NCBI RefSeq assembly: GCF_009720365.1
Contig: NZ_ML769314.1
Span: 115,264-179,263, forward strand
Direction of reading: 5' to 3'
Length of the DNA stretch: 64,000 nt
Source: Catellatospora paridis
GTDB taxonomy: Bacteria > Actinomycetota > Actinomycetes > Mycobacteriales > Micromonosporaceae
A program made the position numbers and the translations under genes. Positions 28,261-35,883 of this stretch are shown here, piece by piece (position 1 is the first letter of the stretch; the number at the start of each line of letters is the position of its first letter). A model generated the notes under the pieces. It searched no databases and was not told the DNA's origin. It worked only from the letters and a program-made list of their open reading frames with translations.

Positions 28261-29235
28261 TCAGCGGCTGGACTTGTAGACCTCTTGCACGGCGGTGAGC
28301 AGCTGGTCCTGCTGCGGCTGGACGGCCAGGTCGAGTTCGCGGGCGAACGGCAGCACCGCACCGTCGGGCCGGGTCACCCGCTTGGGCGGCACCGTCAGCC
28401 GCATCTGCTCGGCGGCGGTGGCCAGGATCTCCCCGGCGATGCCGCACATCCGGTTGGAGTCGTCGATCACCACGAGCCGCCCGGTCTTGGCCACCGAGGC
28501 CGCGAGCCCGTCCCAGTCGAACGGGTAGAGCGTGCGCGGGTCGAACACCTCCACCGAGATCTGGTCGGCGAGCTGCTCGGCGACGGCCAGCGCCGCCTGC
28601 ACCAGGTGCCCGACCGCGACCACGGTCACGTCCGTGCCCTCGCGGTGCACCCGGCCGACGCCCAGCGGCACCGGCCCGAGCGCGGCCAGGTCGACGTCTC
28701 CGCGCACCCCGAGCGAACCCGCGGGCGCGAACAGCACCACCGGGTCGTCGTCCCGGATCGCGGTGAGGAACAGCCCGTATGCGTCCTCCGGCGTCGCGGG
28801 CACCACCGTCTTCACGCCGACGTGGGCGAACAGCCCGTATGGGTGGTCGGAGTGCTGGCCGGCCCAGCCGCTGCGGGAGCCCGAACCCGGCACGAAATAG
28901 GTCACCGGCACCTTCGCCTGCCCGCCGGTCATCAGCGAGAACTTGTGCGCCTGGTTGGCGATCTGCTCGAAGACCAGGAACAGCAGCGACGGGATCTGGA
29001 ACTCGATGACCGGCCGCTGCCCGGCCAGCGCCGCGCCGGTGGCGAAGCTGGTGAAGGCCTGCTCGGACAGCGGGGTGTCGACGACCCGCAGGGGACCGTG
29101 CTTGGCCAGCAGGCCGGTGGTGACGTTGTTGACGCCCACGCCGATGTCCTCGCCGAGCACGCACACGCTGGAGTCGCGGGCCATCTCGTCGGCCAGTGCC
29201 CGCTGCAGGGCCTTGAGGTAGGACAGTCGTGCCAT
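28261..29235 (-). CDS. ThDP-dependent 2-oxoacid dehydrogenase E1 beta subunit
   Basis: A 324-aa E1-beta of the pyruvate/acetoin/branched-chain dehydrogenase type, starting MARLSYLKALQRALADEMAR. Family landmarks are VCVLGEDIGVGVNNV near residue 30, VVDTPLSEQAFTSFATGAAL, the central HSDHPYGLFAHVGVKTVVPATPEDAYGL (written here in part) and the C-terminal VIDDSNRMCGIAGEI. Together with E1-alpha it decarboxylates a 2-oxo acid and hands the acyl group to an acceptor. No E2 or E3 gene is present. The start overlaps the E1-alpha stop by one base. Homologous orphan pairs work in phenylglycine assembly (PglB/PglC of pristinamycin), which fits the aryl-glyoxylate chemistry of this cluster. Confidence 0.9.
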   Translation of the reverse strand: MARLSYLKALQRALADEMARDSSVCVLGEDIGVGVNNVTTGLLAKHGPLRVVDTPLSEQAFTSFATGAALAGQRPVIEFQIPSLLFLVFEQIANQAHKFSLMTGGQAKVPVTYFVPGSGSRSGWAGQHSDHPYGLFAHVGVKTVVPATPEDAYGLFLTAIRDDDPVVLFAPAGSLGVRGDVDLAALGPVPLGVGRVHREGTDVTVVAVGHLVQAALAVAEQLADQISVEVFDPRTLYPFDWDGLAASVAKTGRLVVIDDSNRMCGIAGEILATAAEQMRLTVPPKRVTRPDGAVLPFARELDLAVQPQQDQLLTAVQEVYKSSR

Positions 29236-30221
29236 CAGCGCACCGCCGTGTCGAGGAGTCCGACGCCGTCGCGGCCGCGCAGGCCGGTGGCGTAGAGGTG
29301 GTCGAGCGCGCCGGCCGGGTCGGGGCGCGGGCTGTCCAGCGCGAACGCGACCGCCTCGGCCAGCAGGGCCTCGACGTCGGCGTCGATCCCGGCGCGGGTG
29401 TCGGCGTCCAGGCGTACCCCCTGGATGTCCAATGGGTCGCGGGACCGGCCGGCCGCGACCTCCTCGTCGGCGCGGTAGCGCACCCGGGCCTTGTGCTCCC
29501 ATGTGTGGTGGGCGTCGAAGCGGTATGCGGTGGCCTCGATGAAGCTCGGGCCGCCCCCGGCCCGGCCGCGGGCGACCGCGTCGCGGGCCGCGTTCAGCAC
29601 TGCCGCGGCGTCGGCTCCGTCCACGCTGACCGCGGGGATGCCGAAGGCCTCGGCGCGGGCCGTGATGGACCCGGCGACGGCCTGCGCCACGGTGAGCGTG
29701 GTGGCGTAGCCGTTGTTCTCGCACACGAACAGCACCGGCAGCCGCCACAGCGCGGCCAGGTTGAACGTCTCCAGCAGCACGCCCTGGTTGACCGCGCCGT
29801 CGCCGAAGAAGCTGACCGCGACCCGGTCGCTGCCCTCCTTGACCGCGGCCCAGGCGGCGCCGGTGGCGATGGCCCCGCCCGCGCCGACGATGCCGTTCGC
29901 GCCGTAGATGCCCTTGCCGAAGTCGGCGGCGTGCATCGAGCCGCCGCGGCCGCCGTTGAGGCCGGTGGACCGGCCGGTCAGCTCGGCGAGCATGCGCACC
30001 GGGTCGGCGCCCTTGGCCAGCACGTGCCCGTGCCCGCGGTGGGTGCTGGTGATGACGTCGTCGTCGCGCAGAGCCGCGCAGACTCCCGCGGCGATGGCCT
30101 CCTGCCCGATGTACGGGTGGATCCCGCCGATGATCTCCCCGGCGTGCACCAGCTCGATCGCCCGCTCCTCGAACCTGCGGATCAACCGCATCGTCCGGTA
30201 GAGCCCTTCGCCAACACTCAT
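29235..30221 (-). CDS. ThDP-dependent 2-oxoacid dehydrogenase E1 alpha subunit
   Basis: A 328-aa E1-alpha. The ThDP/Mg motif runs from FFGDGAVNQG to CENNGYATT (about residues 143-178). EIIGGIHPYIGQEAIAAGV and TSTHRGHGHVLAKG are the conserved N-terminal segments, and the phosphorylation-loop region reads YRFDAHHTWEHKARVRY. The substrate could be pyruvate, a branched oxo acid, a phenylpyruvate or 4-hydroxybenzoylformate. The last is attractive because hydroxymandelate synthase and oxidase genes are in the same cluster. The ATG overlaps the stop of a 23-codon ORF (ATGA), which in turn overlaps the methyltransferase stop, so the whole unit is translationally chained. Confidence 0.9.
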   Translation of the reverse strand: MSVGEGLYRTMRLIRRFEERAIELVHAGEIIGGIHPYIGQEAIAAGVCAALRDDDVITSTHRGHGHVLAKGADPVRMLAELTGRSTGLNGGRGGSMHAADFGKGIYGANGIVGAGGAIATGAAWAAVKEGSDRVAVSFFGDGAVNQGVLLETFNLAALWRLPVLFVCENNGYATTLTVAQAVAGSITARAEAFGIPAVSVDGADAAAVLNAARDAVARGRAGGGPSFIEATAYRFDAHHTWEHKARVRYRADEEVAAGRSRDPLDIQGVRLDADTRAGIDADVEALLAEAVAFALDSPRPDPAGALDHLYATGLRGRDGVGLLDTAVR

Positions 30222-30289
30222 GCCTTCTCCTCGCTGCGCTCGTCGGCGGCATCGCCAAGGCTGCCGATTCGCTCGCTGCGCTCGCTCAT
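30218..30289 (-). CDS. Tiny MSERSER-type ORF cassette, copy 1 (23 aa)
   Basis: A 23-codon ORF beginning MSERSERIGSLG and ending ADERSEEKA. Its ATG overlaps the methyltransferase stop (ATGA at 30286-30289) and its TGA overlaps the E1-alpha start (ATGA at 30218-30221). The DNA contains the direct repeat CTCGCTGCGCTCG on the + strand. A second copy at 41221 shares an identical 31-base end, including the GAGGAGAAGGC ribosome site for the following gene. This family of Ser-Glu-Arg repeats occurs in intergenic regions of actinobacteria. Whether the peptide matters or only the coupling sequence does is unknown. Confidence 0.5.
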   Translation of the reverse strand: MSERSERIGSLGDAADERSEEKA

Positions 30290-31278
30290 GCGACCCGCGC
30301 CTCCATCACTCCCGCGCGGGCTTCGACGATCTCGAACCCGGCTTTGCCCAGCAGTTCGCGGTACTCGTGCTCGGTGCGGTCACGGCCTTCCAGGGTGACC
30401 AGCATGAGCAGATCGACGAGCCCGGCCGCGGAGCGGCCCGCCGGGTCGGCCTCCTCGGGCAGGAACTCCTCCAGCACGATCACCCGCCCGTGCGGGGGCA
30501 GCACCGCGTGCACCCTGCGCAGGATCGCGATCGCGTTGTCGTCGTTCCAGTTGTGCAGCACCCGGGCCAGTGTGTAGACGTCGCCCCCGTCGGGCACGCC
30601 GTCGAAGAAGCTGCCCTCCACGCACGCCGAGCGCCCCGCCAGACCCGCCTCGGCCAGTCTGGTGCGGGCCGCCGCCGCCGCGTCGGGCAGTTCCAGCAGC
30701 ACGCCCTGCAGGTCCGGATGGCGCTCCAGCAGCTCGACCAGCAGGCTCCCGTTGCCGCCGCCCACGTCGACCACGATGCGGGCCGCGCTGAGGTCGCAGC
30801 CGGCCAGCGCCTCCGGCGGGCGCTGGTCGCCCATGGACTCGTTGAAGACCGCCGCGGCCTCGGGGTTGTCGCCGAGGTAGTCGTAGAACGGCCGGCCGTA
30901 CACCGCCTCGAAGGCCGGGCGGCCGGTGCGCAGCGTATGCATGATCTCGGCGAACGAGCGGAACACCTCGTCGCCCTGCATCAGTGCGTTGAGGCGCACC
31001 GAGCCGGGCACGTCGGCGCGCAGCAGCTCGGTGGTGGGGGTGAGCCCGTAGGTGTCCGGGGCGGGGCGGGTGAACAGGCCCATCAGGGCCAGCGCCCGCA
31101 GCAGGCGGCCCAGCGCGCGCGGATCCGCGCCGCACCGGTGGGCCAGATCGCCGACGTGCACCGGACCGTCCGCCATCAGGTCCGGAACACCGAGCCGGAC
31201 CAGCGCGTACACGCCCTGGGCGACCCAGCTGCCGGAGAGGATGCCGAGGAGTTTGCGTCGGGCCAGTGCTTCGTTCAT
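30286..31278 (-). CDS. SAM-dependent O-methyltransferase (dimeric plant-COMT/AdoMet class)
   Basis: A 330-aa methyltransferase with an N-terminal winged-helix dimerisation domain (VYALVRLGVPDLMADGP ... GADPRALGRLLRALA) and a C-terminal Rossmann domain. SAM-binding motif I is IVVDVGGGNGSLLVELL at about residues 168-184. The catalytic-base region reads RVLHNWNDDNAIAILRRV, with the conserved His. Such enzymes methylate phenolic or enolic oxygens of aromatic polyketides and related metabolites, so a phenol derived from 4-hydroxymandelate or Hpg is a reasonable acceptor (inference). GGAG lies 7 bases before the ATG. First gene of the unit that leads to E1-alpha/E1-beta. Confidence 0.9.
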   Translation of the reverse strand: MNEALARRKLLGILSGSWVAQGVYALVRLGVPDLMADGPVHVGDLAHRCGADPRALGRLLRALALMGLFTRPAPDTYGLTPTTELLRADVPGSVRLNALMQGDEVFRSFAEIMHTLRTGRPAFEAVYGRPFYDYLGDNPEAAAVFNESMGDQRPPEALAGCDLSAARIVVDVGGGNGSLLVELLERHPDLQGVLLELPDAAAAARTRLAEAGLAGRSACVEGSFFDGVPDGGDVYTLARVLHNWNDDNAIAILRRVHAVLPPHGRVIVLEEFLPEEADPAGRSAAGLVDLLMLVTLEGRDRTEHEYRELLGKAGFEIVEARAGVMEARVA

Positions 31279-31314
31279 GGTGCTCTCCGAGCCGGGGTGA
31301 GGGTGTGCCGAAGC

Positions 31315-31352
31315 CGCGGCTCACAAGCGGGCGACACCGGTTGTGAGCCGCG
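31315..31352. terminator. 12-bp hairpin between two cluster operons
   Basis: Perfect arms CGCGGCTCACAA (31315-31326) and its complement (31341-31352) surround a 14-base loop, downstream of the DUF3050 gene and upstream of the methyltransferase gene. There is no T-run in the leftward direction. It may be a terminator or attenuator separating the HmaS-PhyH-DUF3050 unit from the methyltransferase-E1 unit. Confidence 0.55.
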
Positions 31353-31373
31353 ACTGAAAAAAGAGAAGGCCGG

Positions 31374-32162
31374 TCAGCCCGCGTTGATCGCGGCGAGGAT
31401 GCCGGTCCACAGCTTCTGCCGGGCGGCCAGCGCCGCGTTGACCGTCTGCGCCGCCTGCGCCCACTTCTCGTCGTCGTCGCCGCACAGGTCGGTGACCATC
31501 TGCATGGCCATCGGCGTGTGGAACTCGCCGTCGACCTCGATGTGCCGGGCCAGGTAGTCGACGAAGGTGTCGAGCTTGCCGCCCTCCTGGTTGACCTTGA
31601 TGACCTGCTGGAACATGTCCGGGATCAGGTCCTCGCGGCCGAACGCGAACGCCGCGGCCTGGCAGTGGATCGGCAGCGTGTCGATGAACCGGAAGGTGGT
31701 GCGCACGAAGTCCGCCGAGACGGGGTTGACGTCCGCGCCGACCAGCGCCTGCTCCACCGTGCTGCCCTCGCCCAGCAGCTTGATCAGGTGGTTGATGACG
31801 CCGGTGTCCGCGCCGGCCTGGTCCATGCCGCCCACGTACAGCTCGAAGTGGCTGATGAAGCCGCCCTGCAGCTCGTCGCTCTCCTCGACCAGCACGATGT
31901 CGTTGATCAGGCGTCGGCTGCCGGTCGGGCCGCTCGGGATCCACGGCACGTTGACGCTGGTCAGGTGGCGCTGCAACGACTTCAGCAGGGACATGAAGTC
32001 CCAGACCGCGAAGACGTGGTGCTCCATGAACGTGACGATGGCCTCGTGGTTGTCCAGCGCGGCGTACAGCGGGTGGGTGACGACGGCGTTGCGGGCCTCG
32101 CTCACCGCCTCCTCCAACCGGGTGATGCCCGGATGCGTCTGACCCCAGTCGTAACGCGACAT
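31374..32162 (-). CDS. DUF3050 family protein (haem-oxygenase-like fold)
   Basis: A 262-aa helical protein matching what I know of DUF3050, which falls in the haem-oxygenase-like superfamily. Many members of that superfamily use a non-haem di-iron centre to oxidise amines or cleave C-C bonds. His/Glu-rich helices suited to metal binding are visible: FMEHHVFAVWDFM (about residue 46), IVLVEESDE (about 87), ISHFELYVGGM (about 101), LPIHCQAAAFAFG (about 165) and DYLARHIEVDGEFH (about 205). The ATG at 32162 follows the PhyH gene by 29 bases in the same operon. The substrate is unknown; an Hpg-derived or acyl intermediate is a guess. Confidence 0.8.
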   Translation of the reverse strand: MSRYDWGQTHPGITRLEEAVSEARNAVVTHPLYAALDNHEAIVTFMEHHVFAVWDFMSLLKSLQRHLTSVNVPWIPSGPTGSRRLINDIVLVEESDELQGGFISHFELYVGGMDQAGADTGVINHLIKLLGEGSTVEQALVGADVNPVSADFVRTTFRFIDTLPIHCQAAAFAFGREDLIPDMFQQVIKVNQEGGKLDTFVDYLARHIEVDGEFHTPMAMQMVTDLCGDDDEKWAQAAQTVNAALAARQKLWTGILAAINAG

Positions 32163-32191
32163 TGCTCTCTCCTTGTCGATCGGGTGGTCGT

Positions 32192-33103
32192 TCAGTGCTG
32201 AGCCGAGGTCCAGAGCACCGGGCAGTAGTCGGGGTCGGCATAGTCGGGGCGGCCGTCGGGCGTACGGCGCACCAGCTCGTCGTGGTTGTAGCCGACGACG
32301 GAGCCGTCGCTGAGGGTGTACGGGCGGTACTGGTTCGCGCCGTCCTGCAGGTGCAGGGACACCGCGCGCCGGGGACGGTCGCTGCGGTTGCCGGCGCTGC
32401 CGTGGTAGGTGCGGCAGTGGTGGAAGCTCATGTGGCCCTTGGGGATGATCATCGGCACCTTGGCGACCTTGGTGCCGTTGAACTCGGCGTTGCGGGTCAG
32501 CAGGACCTCCAGGTCCTCCTTGTCGCGCTCGGCGAAGTGCTTGGCGGTGGAGTCGTCGTTGCCGGTCTCCCGCCAGGCGTGACTGCCGTCGACCATGGTG
32601 ATGGTGCCCATCTCCTCGCCGCAGTCGTGGAAGGGGATGAACGCGGTGAGCATGCGCTCCGAGGTCGACGACGCCCAGTAGTGCCGGTCGAAGTGCCACG
32701 GCACCACGTTGGTCGGCTCCTCCGGGCGCGGCGGCTTGAAGATCAGGGTCGACTGGAAGATCCGGATCTCGTCGGCCTGGGCCAGCCGCGCCGCGACCGC
32801 GCCGATCAGCGGCTTGCGCAGCAGCTTGGCCAGGCCGTCGTGCTCGTAGTGCACGTAGTCGTTGTGCCGCTGCACGTCACCGTGCTGCGGCTCCCAGTAC
32901 GCCAGGCGGCGCGGCCGCAGCGGCAGACAGCGGCTGCGCTCCCCGGCGTAGAAGCGCTCGCTGGCCTCGACCAGCTCGTCGACCTCGGCGTCGGTGAACA
33001 GCTTCTTCGTCAGGTACCAGCCGTGCTCGGCGTAGAACGCGACGTCCTCGTCAGAGGGCAGCAGTTCGCGCTCCTCGTCCGTCAGAGGGAACTGTTCAGC
33101 CAT
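32192..33103 (-). CDS. PhyH-type Fe(II)/2-oxoglutarate dioxygenase
   Basis: A 303-aa phytanoyl-CoA-dioxygenase-family enzyme, starting MAEQFPLTDEERELLP with GAGGAG 8 bases upstream. The iron-binding HxD is in VPWHFDRHYW, and the distal His is in MSFHHCRTYHGSAGN. The 2-oxoglutarate arginine is in RSDRPRRAVSLHLQ. These residues make a complete facial triad, so it is probably active as a hydroxylase (halogenases lack the Asp). The protein likely hydroxylates a cluster intermediate, with oxygen and 2-oxoglutarate as co-substrates. Second gene of the operon after the HmaS-type dioxygenase. An upstream ATG 14 codons earlier is less likely. Confidence 0.9.
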   Translation of the reverse strand: MAEQFPLTDEERELLPSDEDVAFYAEHGWYLTKKLFTDAEVDELVEASERFYAGERSRCLPLRPRRLAYWEPQHGDVQRHNDYVHYEHDGLAKLLRKPLIGAVAARLAQADEIRIFQSTLIFKPPRPEEPTNVVPWHFDRHYWASSTSERMLTAFIPFHDCGEEMGTITMVDGSHAWRETGNDDSTAKHFAERDKEDLEVLLTRNAEFNGTKVAKVPMIIPKGHMSFHHCRTYHGSAGNRSDRPRRAVSLHLQDGANQYRPYTLSDGSVVGYNHDELVRRTPDGRPDYADPDYCPVLWTSAQH

Positions 33104-33160
33104 GGATTTGCTCCTCGCCAGGGTGGGGGTGGGGGTGTGGTGCACGGGGGTGTCCCGGTC

Positions 33161-34282
33161 TCAGGCGGCGGCCAGGCCGGCGGGGCGGGCGTCCTGCGAC
33201 GCCGTGGGCACCGCCTCGGCGGGGGCGGCCAGCTCGCGCTCCTTGGCCTCGTACAGCGCCTTGATGTTGCTGCTGCCGAAGGTCAGCGCGCCGTGCCGCT
33301 CGATCAGCTCCAGGAACAGCGTCCGGCGCACGTGCATGGACTGCGTGAAGATCTGGTACAGCTCGCCGTAGTGGTCGGTGTCGACCAGCACCCCGAGCTG
33401 CCGCAGCTCCGCGATGGGCAGGTCGACGCTGCCCAGGCGCTGCTCCAGCGCGTCGAAGTAGGTCCCCGGCGTGCTGAGGAAGCCCACGCCCCGCTCGGCG
33501 AAGGTGCGCACTGCGGTGACGATGTCGTTGGTGCGGAAGGCCACGTGCTGCACCCCGGCCCCGGCGTGCCAGGACAGGAAGTCGTCGATCTGGCCGGGGC
33601 GGCGCGACAGGTCCGGCTCGATGAGCGTGAACGTCACCTGCCGCGACGGGCTCTGCACCACCTTGGAGTCCATGCCCTGCCCGCCGACCTCGATGTACTC
33701 CTCGAAGATCTCGGCGAAGCCGAAGACGTCCTGGTAGTAGCGCGAGGTGGCGGCGATCTCCCCGGCCGGCACGCAGATCGCGCAGTGGTCGATGACCTGC
33801 AGCAGGTCGTCGGCGTGCGACTGCTCGGGCACCGTCATCTCGATCGTGCCCGGCAGGAACTCCCACCGGGAGCCGTGCCGCTCGACGAGGCGGTGGGTGA
33901 CGTCGCCGAAACCGGAGACGCTCGCCTCGACGACCCGCCCCGCGCCGTTCTCGTGCACGGTCGGCGTGCCCAGCGCGGCGGCTCCGCGCCCGACGACGTA
34001 GTCGTACAGGCCGGCGGTGTCGTCGGTCTCGAAGGCGATGACGGCCACCCCGTCACCGTGGCGGCCGACGTAGAGCGTGGCCGGGTGGTCGGCGACCAGG
34101 CCGGAGGTGAGCACGATGCGGATGTCCCCGTGCTGCAGCAGCAGCGAGCGCTGCCCGGCCAGGCCCGTCTGTGGCCCACCCTGCCCGCAGATCCGGAACC
34201 CGAATGCCGTGCACAGATAGTAGGCCGTCTGACGGGCGTCACCGACGTAGAACTCCAGGTGGTCGATGCCGAGAATGTTCAT
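33161..34282 (-). CDS. hmaS: 4-hydroxymandelate synthase-type dioxygenase (HPPD family)
   Basis: A 373-aa non-haem iron dioxygenase that turns 4-hydroxyphenylpyruvate into 4-hydroxymandelate, the first step to 4-hydroxyphenylglycine. Two VOC domains are present; the iron ligands are His166 (VIDHCAI), His246 (GVQHVAF) and Glu325 (LFLELIERHG). The C-terminal helix reads FGSSNIKALYEAKE. In homogentisate-forming HPPD the equivalent motif is GAGNFKALFEA, and replacing that Phe with Ile is known to shift the product toward hydroxymandelate, so Ile340 favours the HmaS assignment. An HmO-like oxidase and an HpgT-like aminotransferase lie at 47116-49510, completing the pathway. First gene of the HmaS-PhyH-DUF3050 operon. 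HPPD of tyrosine catabolism is the alternative. Confidence 0.88.
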   Translation of the reverse strand: MNILGIDHLEFYVGDARQTAYYLCTAFGFRICGQGGPQTGLAGQRSLLLQHGDIRIVLTSGLVADHPATLYVGRHGDGVAVIAFETDDTAGLYDYVVGRGAAALGTPTVHENGAGRVVEASVSGFGDVTHRLVERHGSRWEFLPGTIEMTVPEQSHADDLLQVIDHCAICVPAGEIAATSRYYQDVFGFAEIFEEYIEVGGQGMDSKVVQSPSRQVTFTLIEPDLSRRPGQIDDFLSWHAGAGVQHVAFRTNDIVTAVRTFAERGVGFLSTPGTYFDALEQRLGSVDLPIAELRQLGVLVDTDHYGELYQIFTQSMHVRRTLFLELIERHGALTFGSSNIKALYEAKERELAAPAEAVPTASQDARPAGLAAA

Positions 34283-34617
34283 TTGCTACCTACCCCTTGG
34301 CGTACGATGTCCTGTTTTGCACTGACTGCTAGGACTCGCTCCTCGCCAGGTGGTGGGCGCGGAACGGGTCCACGGAACATGACTCGTCCCGGCGCTGCCG
34401 CTTCCGCGGCGCACGCCAAACGAACTCACCACGCTCCGATTGGCCGTCGTGCCCCTGTGACGTCCGTTGTTCACGACCCTCCCGCCGGAGCCGAACGCTC
34501 CGGCGAGGGCCGTCTGACTGTCACGCTAGCGGGTTATGCTGATGTCCCTCAATACCTAACTACGCAAATATTTAATTGCGACAGTATGTTGCGCGTGGCA
34601 AACGATTCGGTGACACC
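34283..34617. promoter_or_regulatory. Promoter region of the HmaS operon
   Basis: This 335-base gap lies between the HmaS-type gene and the stop of the ketosynthase gene, both leftward. No gene is supported. An A/T-rich tract at 34535-34600 includes CTCAATACCTAACTACGC and the imperfect palindrome CGCAA-N8-TTGCG (34563-34580). TACGCAAAT at 34561-34569 repeats a word in the ligase promoter region at 22022. These are candidate operator elements for a cluster regulator. Confidence 0.45.
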
Positions 34618-35883
34618 TCACTCAGCAAAACGGCTGAGTGACGTGGTGGGTCGACCCAGGACAAGGCTCACATTATGTCCGCCGAATCCGAATGAATTGG
34701 ACAGTGCAAAACCGATAGGACTTTGTCGGGCCTTGCCGCGAATATGGTCGAGATCGCACGCGGGATCGGGATCGTCGAGGTTCACCGTCGGCGGCAGCAG
34801 CCCGTGGCCCAGCGCCATGATCGTCGCGGCGGCCTCGATCACCCCCGACGCGCCGAGCATGTGCCCCGTGACGGCCTTGTTCGAGCTGACCGGCGGCATG
34901 GCCGAAGCGAACACCGTGTTCACCGCCAGCGACTCCGCCACGTCGCCCAGCTTGGTGCTGGTGGCGTGCGCGTTGAGGTAGCCGATGTCGGCCGGGGACA
35001 GCCCAGCGTCGGCCAGCGCCCGCCGCATGCACTCGGCCTGTCCCGCGCCGTCGGGCCGGGGTGTGGTCGGGTGGTGGGCATCGGTGGTCGCGCCCCAGCC
35101 GTGCAGCGTGGCGTACGCCGGCCGGCCCCGCGCGTCCGCGTCGGCGGCCCGCTCCAGCACGAACACGCCCGCCCCCTCGGCCAGCACCAGCCCGTTGCGC
35201 CGCGAATCGAACGGGCGGCTCGCCGCCGTCGGGTCGTCGCCCCAGCCCTTGGCGAGCGCGCGGGTGTTGCCGAAGGTGTCGGCCAGGGTCGGGAACAGCG
35301 GCGCCTCGCCGCAGCCGACCAGCACCACGTCCGCCTCGTCGTTGCGCAGGATGCGCATGCCCTCGGCGATCGACTGCGCCCCGGCCGCGCACGCGGTGCC
35401 GATGGAGGAGCTGTAGCCGCGCAGGTCGTACTTGATGGCGATGCGCGCGGTGGCCATGTTCGGCAGCATCCCCGGCAGCAGGTACGGGCTCACCCCGAGC
35501 CGCCCCTTCTGGGTACGCGTGATCACCTGCGCCTCCAGCGTGGCCAGCCCGCCCGTGCCGGACACCACGGTCGCGGCCCGATACGGGTCCACGTCGCGGC
35601 CCACCACCAGGTCGGCGTCGGCCATCGCCTGCGCCGCGGCGACCAGCGCGTGCACGATGTACCGGTCCAGCGTGCGCGCCTCCGGTCCGGGCAGCACGCT
35701 GGCCGCCTCGATGTCCGGGCCCTTGCCCATCACCTCCAGGGAGCCCTGCGCGCGGTGGCCCTCGGGGGTGGCGACGATCCCGGACCGGCCGGTGCACAGG
35801 GCGTCGAAGATGTCGTCGAGATCCTGTCCGACCGGGGTGACCAGGCCGATGCCCGTGACGACGATGTCAGGACGGTGGTTCAT
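34618..35883 (-). CDS. FabF-type beta-ketoacyl-ACP synthase
   Basis: A 421-aa condensing enzyme with a complete active site: Cys165 (IGTACAAGAQ), His306 (LNAHATST) and His341 in KAVTGHMLG, with Lys336. The start NHRPDIVVTGIGLVTPVGQ and the C-terminal NSFGFGGHN loop are those of FabF/type II PKS KS-alpha proteins. It should perform decarboxylative Claisen condensation on an ACP-bound acyl chain. Last gene of a seven-gene leftward operon, with its start overlapping the ligase stop by ATGA. No ketoreductase or dehydratase is nearby, so beta-keto groups would need host enzymes or remain. Confidence 0.93.
   Translation of the reverse strand: MNHRPDIVVTGIGLVTPVGQDLDDIFDALCTGRSGIVATPEGHRAQGSLEVMGKGPDIEAASVLPGPEARTLDRYIVHALVAAAQAMADADLVVGRDVDPYRAATVVSGTGGLATLEAQVITRTQKGRLGVSPYLLPGMLPNMATARIAIKYDLRGYSSSIGTACAAGAQSIAEGMRILRNDEADVVLVGCGEAPLFPTLADTFGNTRALAKGWGDDPTAASRPFDSRRNGLVLAEGAGVFVLERAADADARGRPAYATLHGWGATTDAHHPTTPRPDGAGQAECMRRALADAGLSPADIGYLNAHATSTKLGDVAESLAVNTVFASAMPPVSSNKAVTGHMLGASGVIEAAATIMALGHGLLPPTVNLDDPDPACDLDHIRGKARQSPIGFALSNSFGFGGHNVSLVLGRPTTSLSRFAE

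Noticed and set aside
32192-33103. Fe/2OG halogenase instead of hydroxylase
   Set aside because: The HxD Asp is present in WHFDRHYW; halogenases of this fold have Gly or Ala there.
32162-34981. 939-aa + strand ORF over the PhyH and HmaS genes
   Set aside because: It spans several real minus-strand genes and their intergenic DNA, and has low-complexity composition. It is a stop-free shadow.
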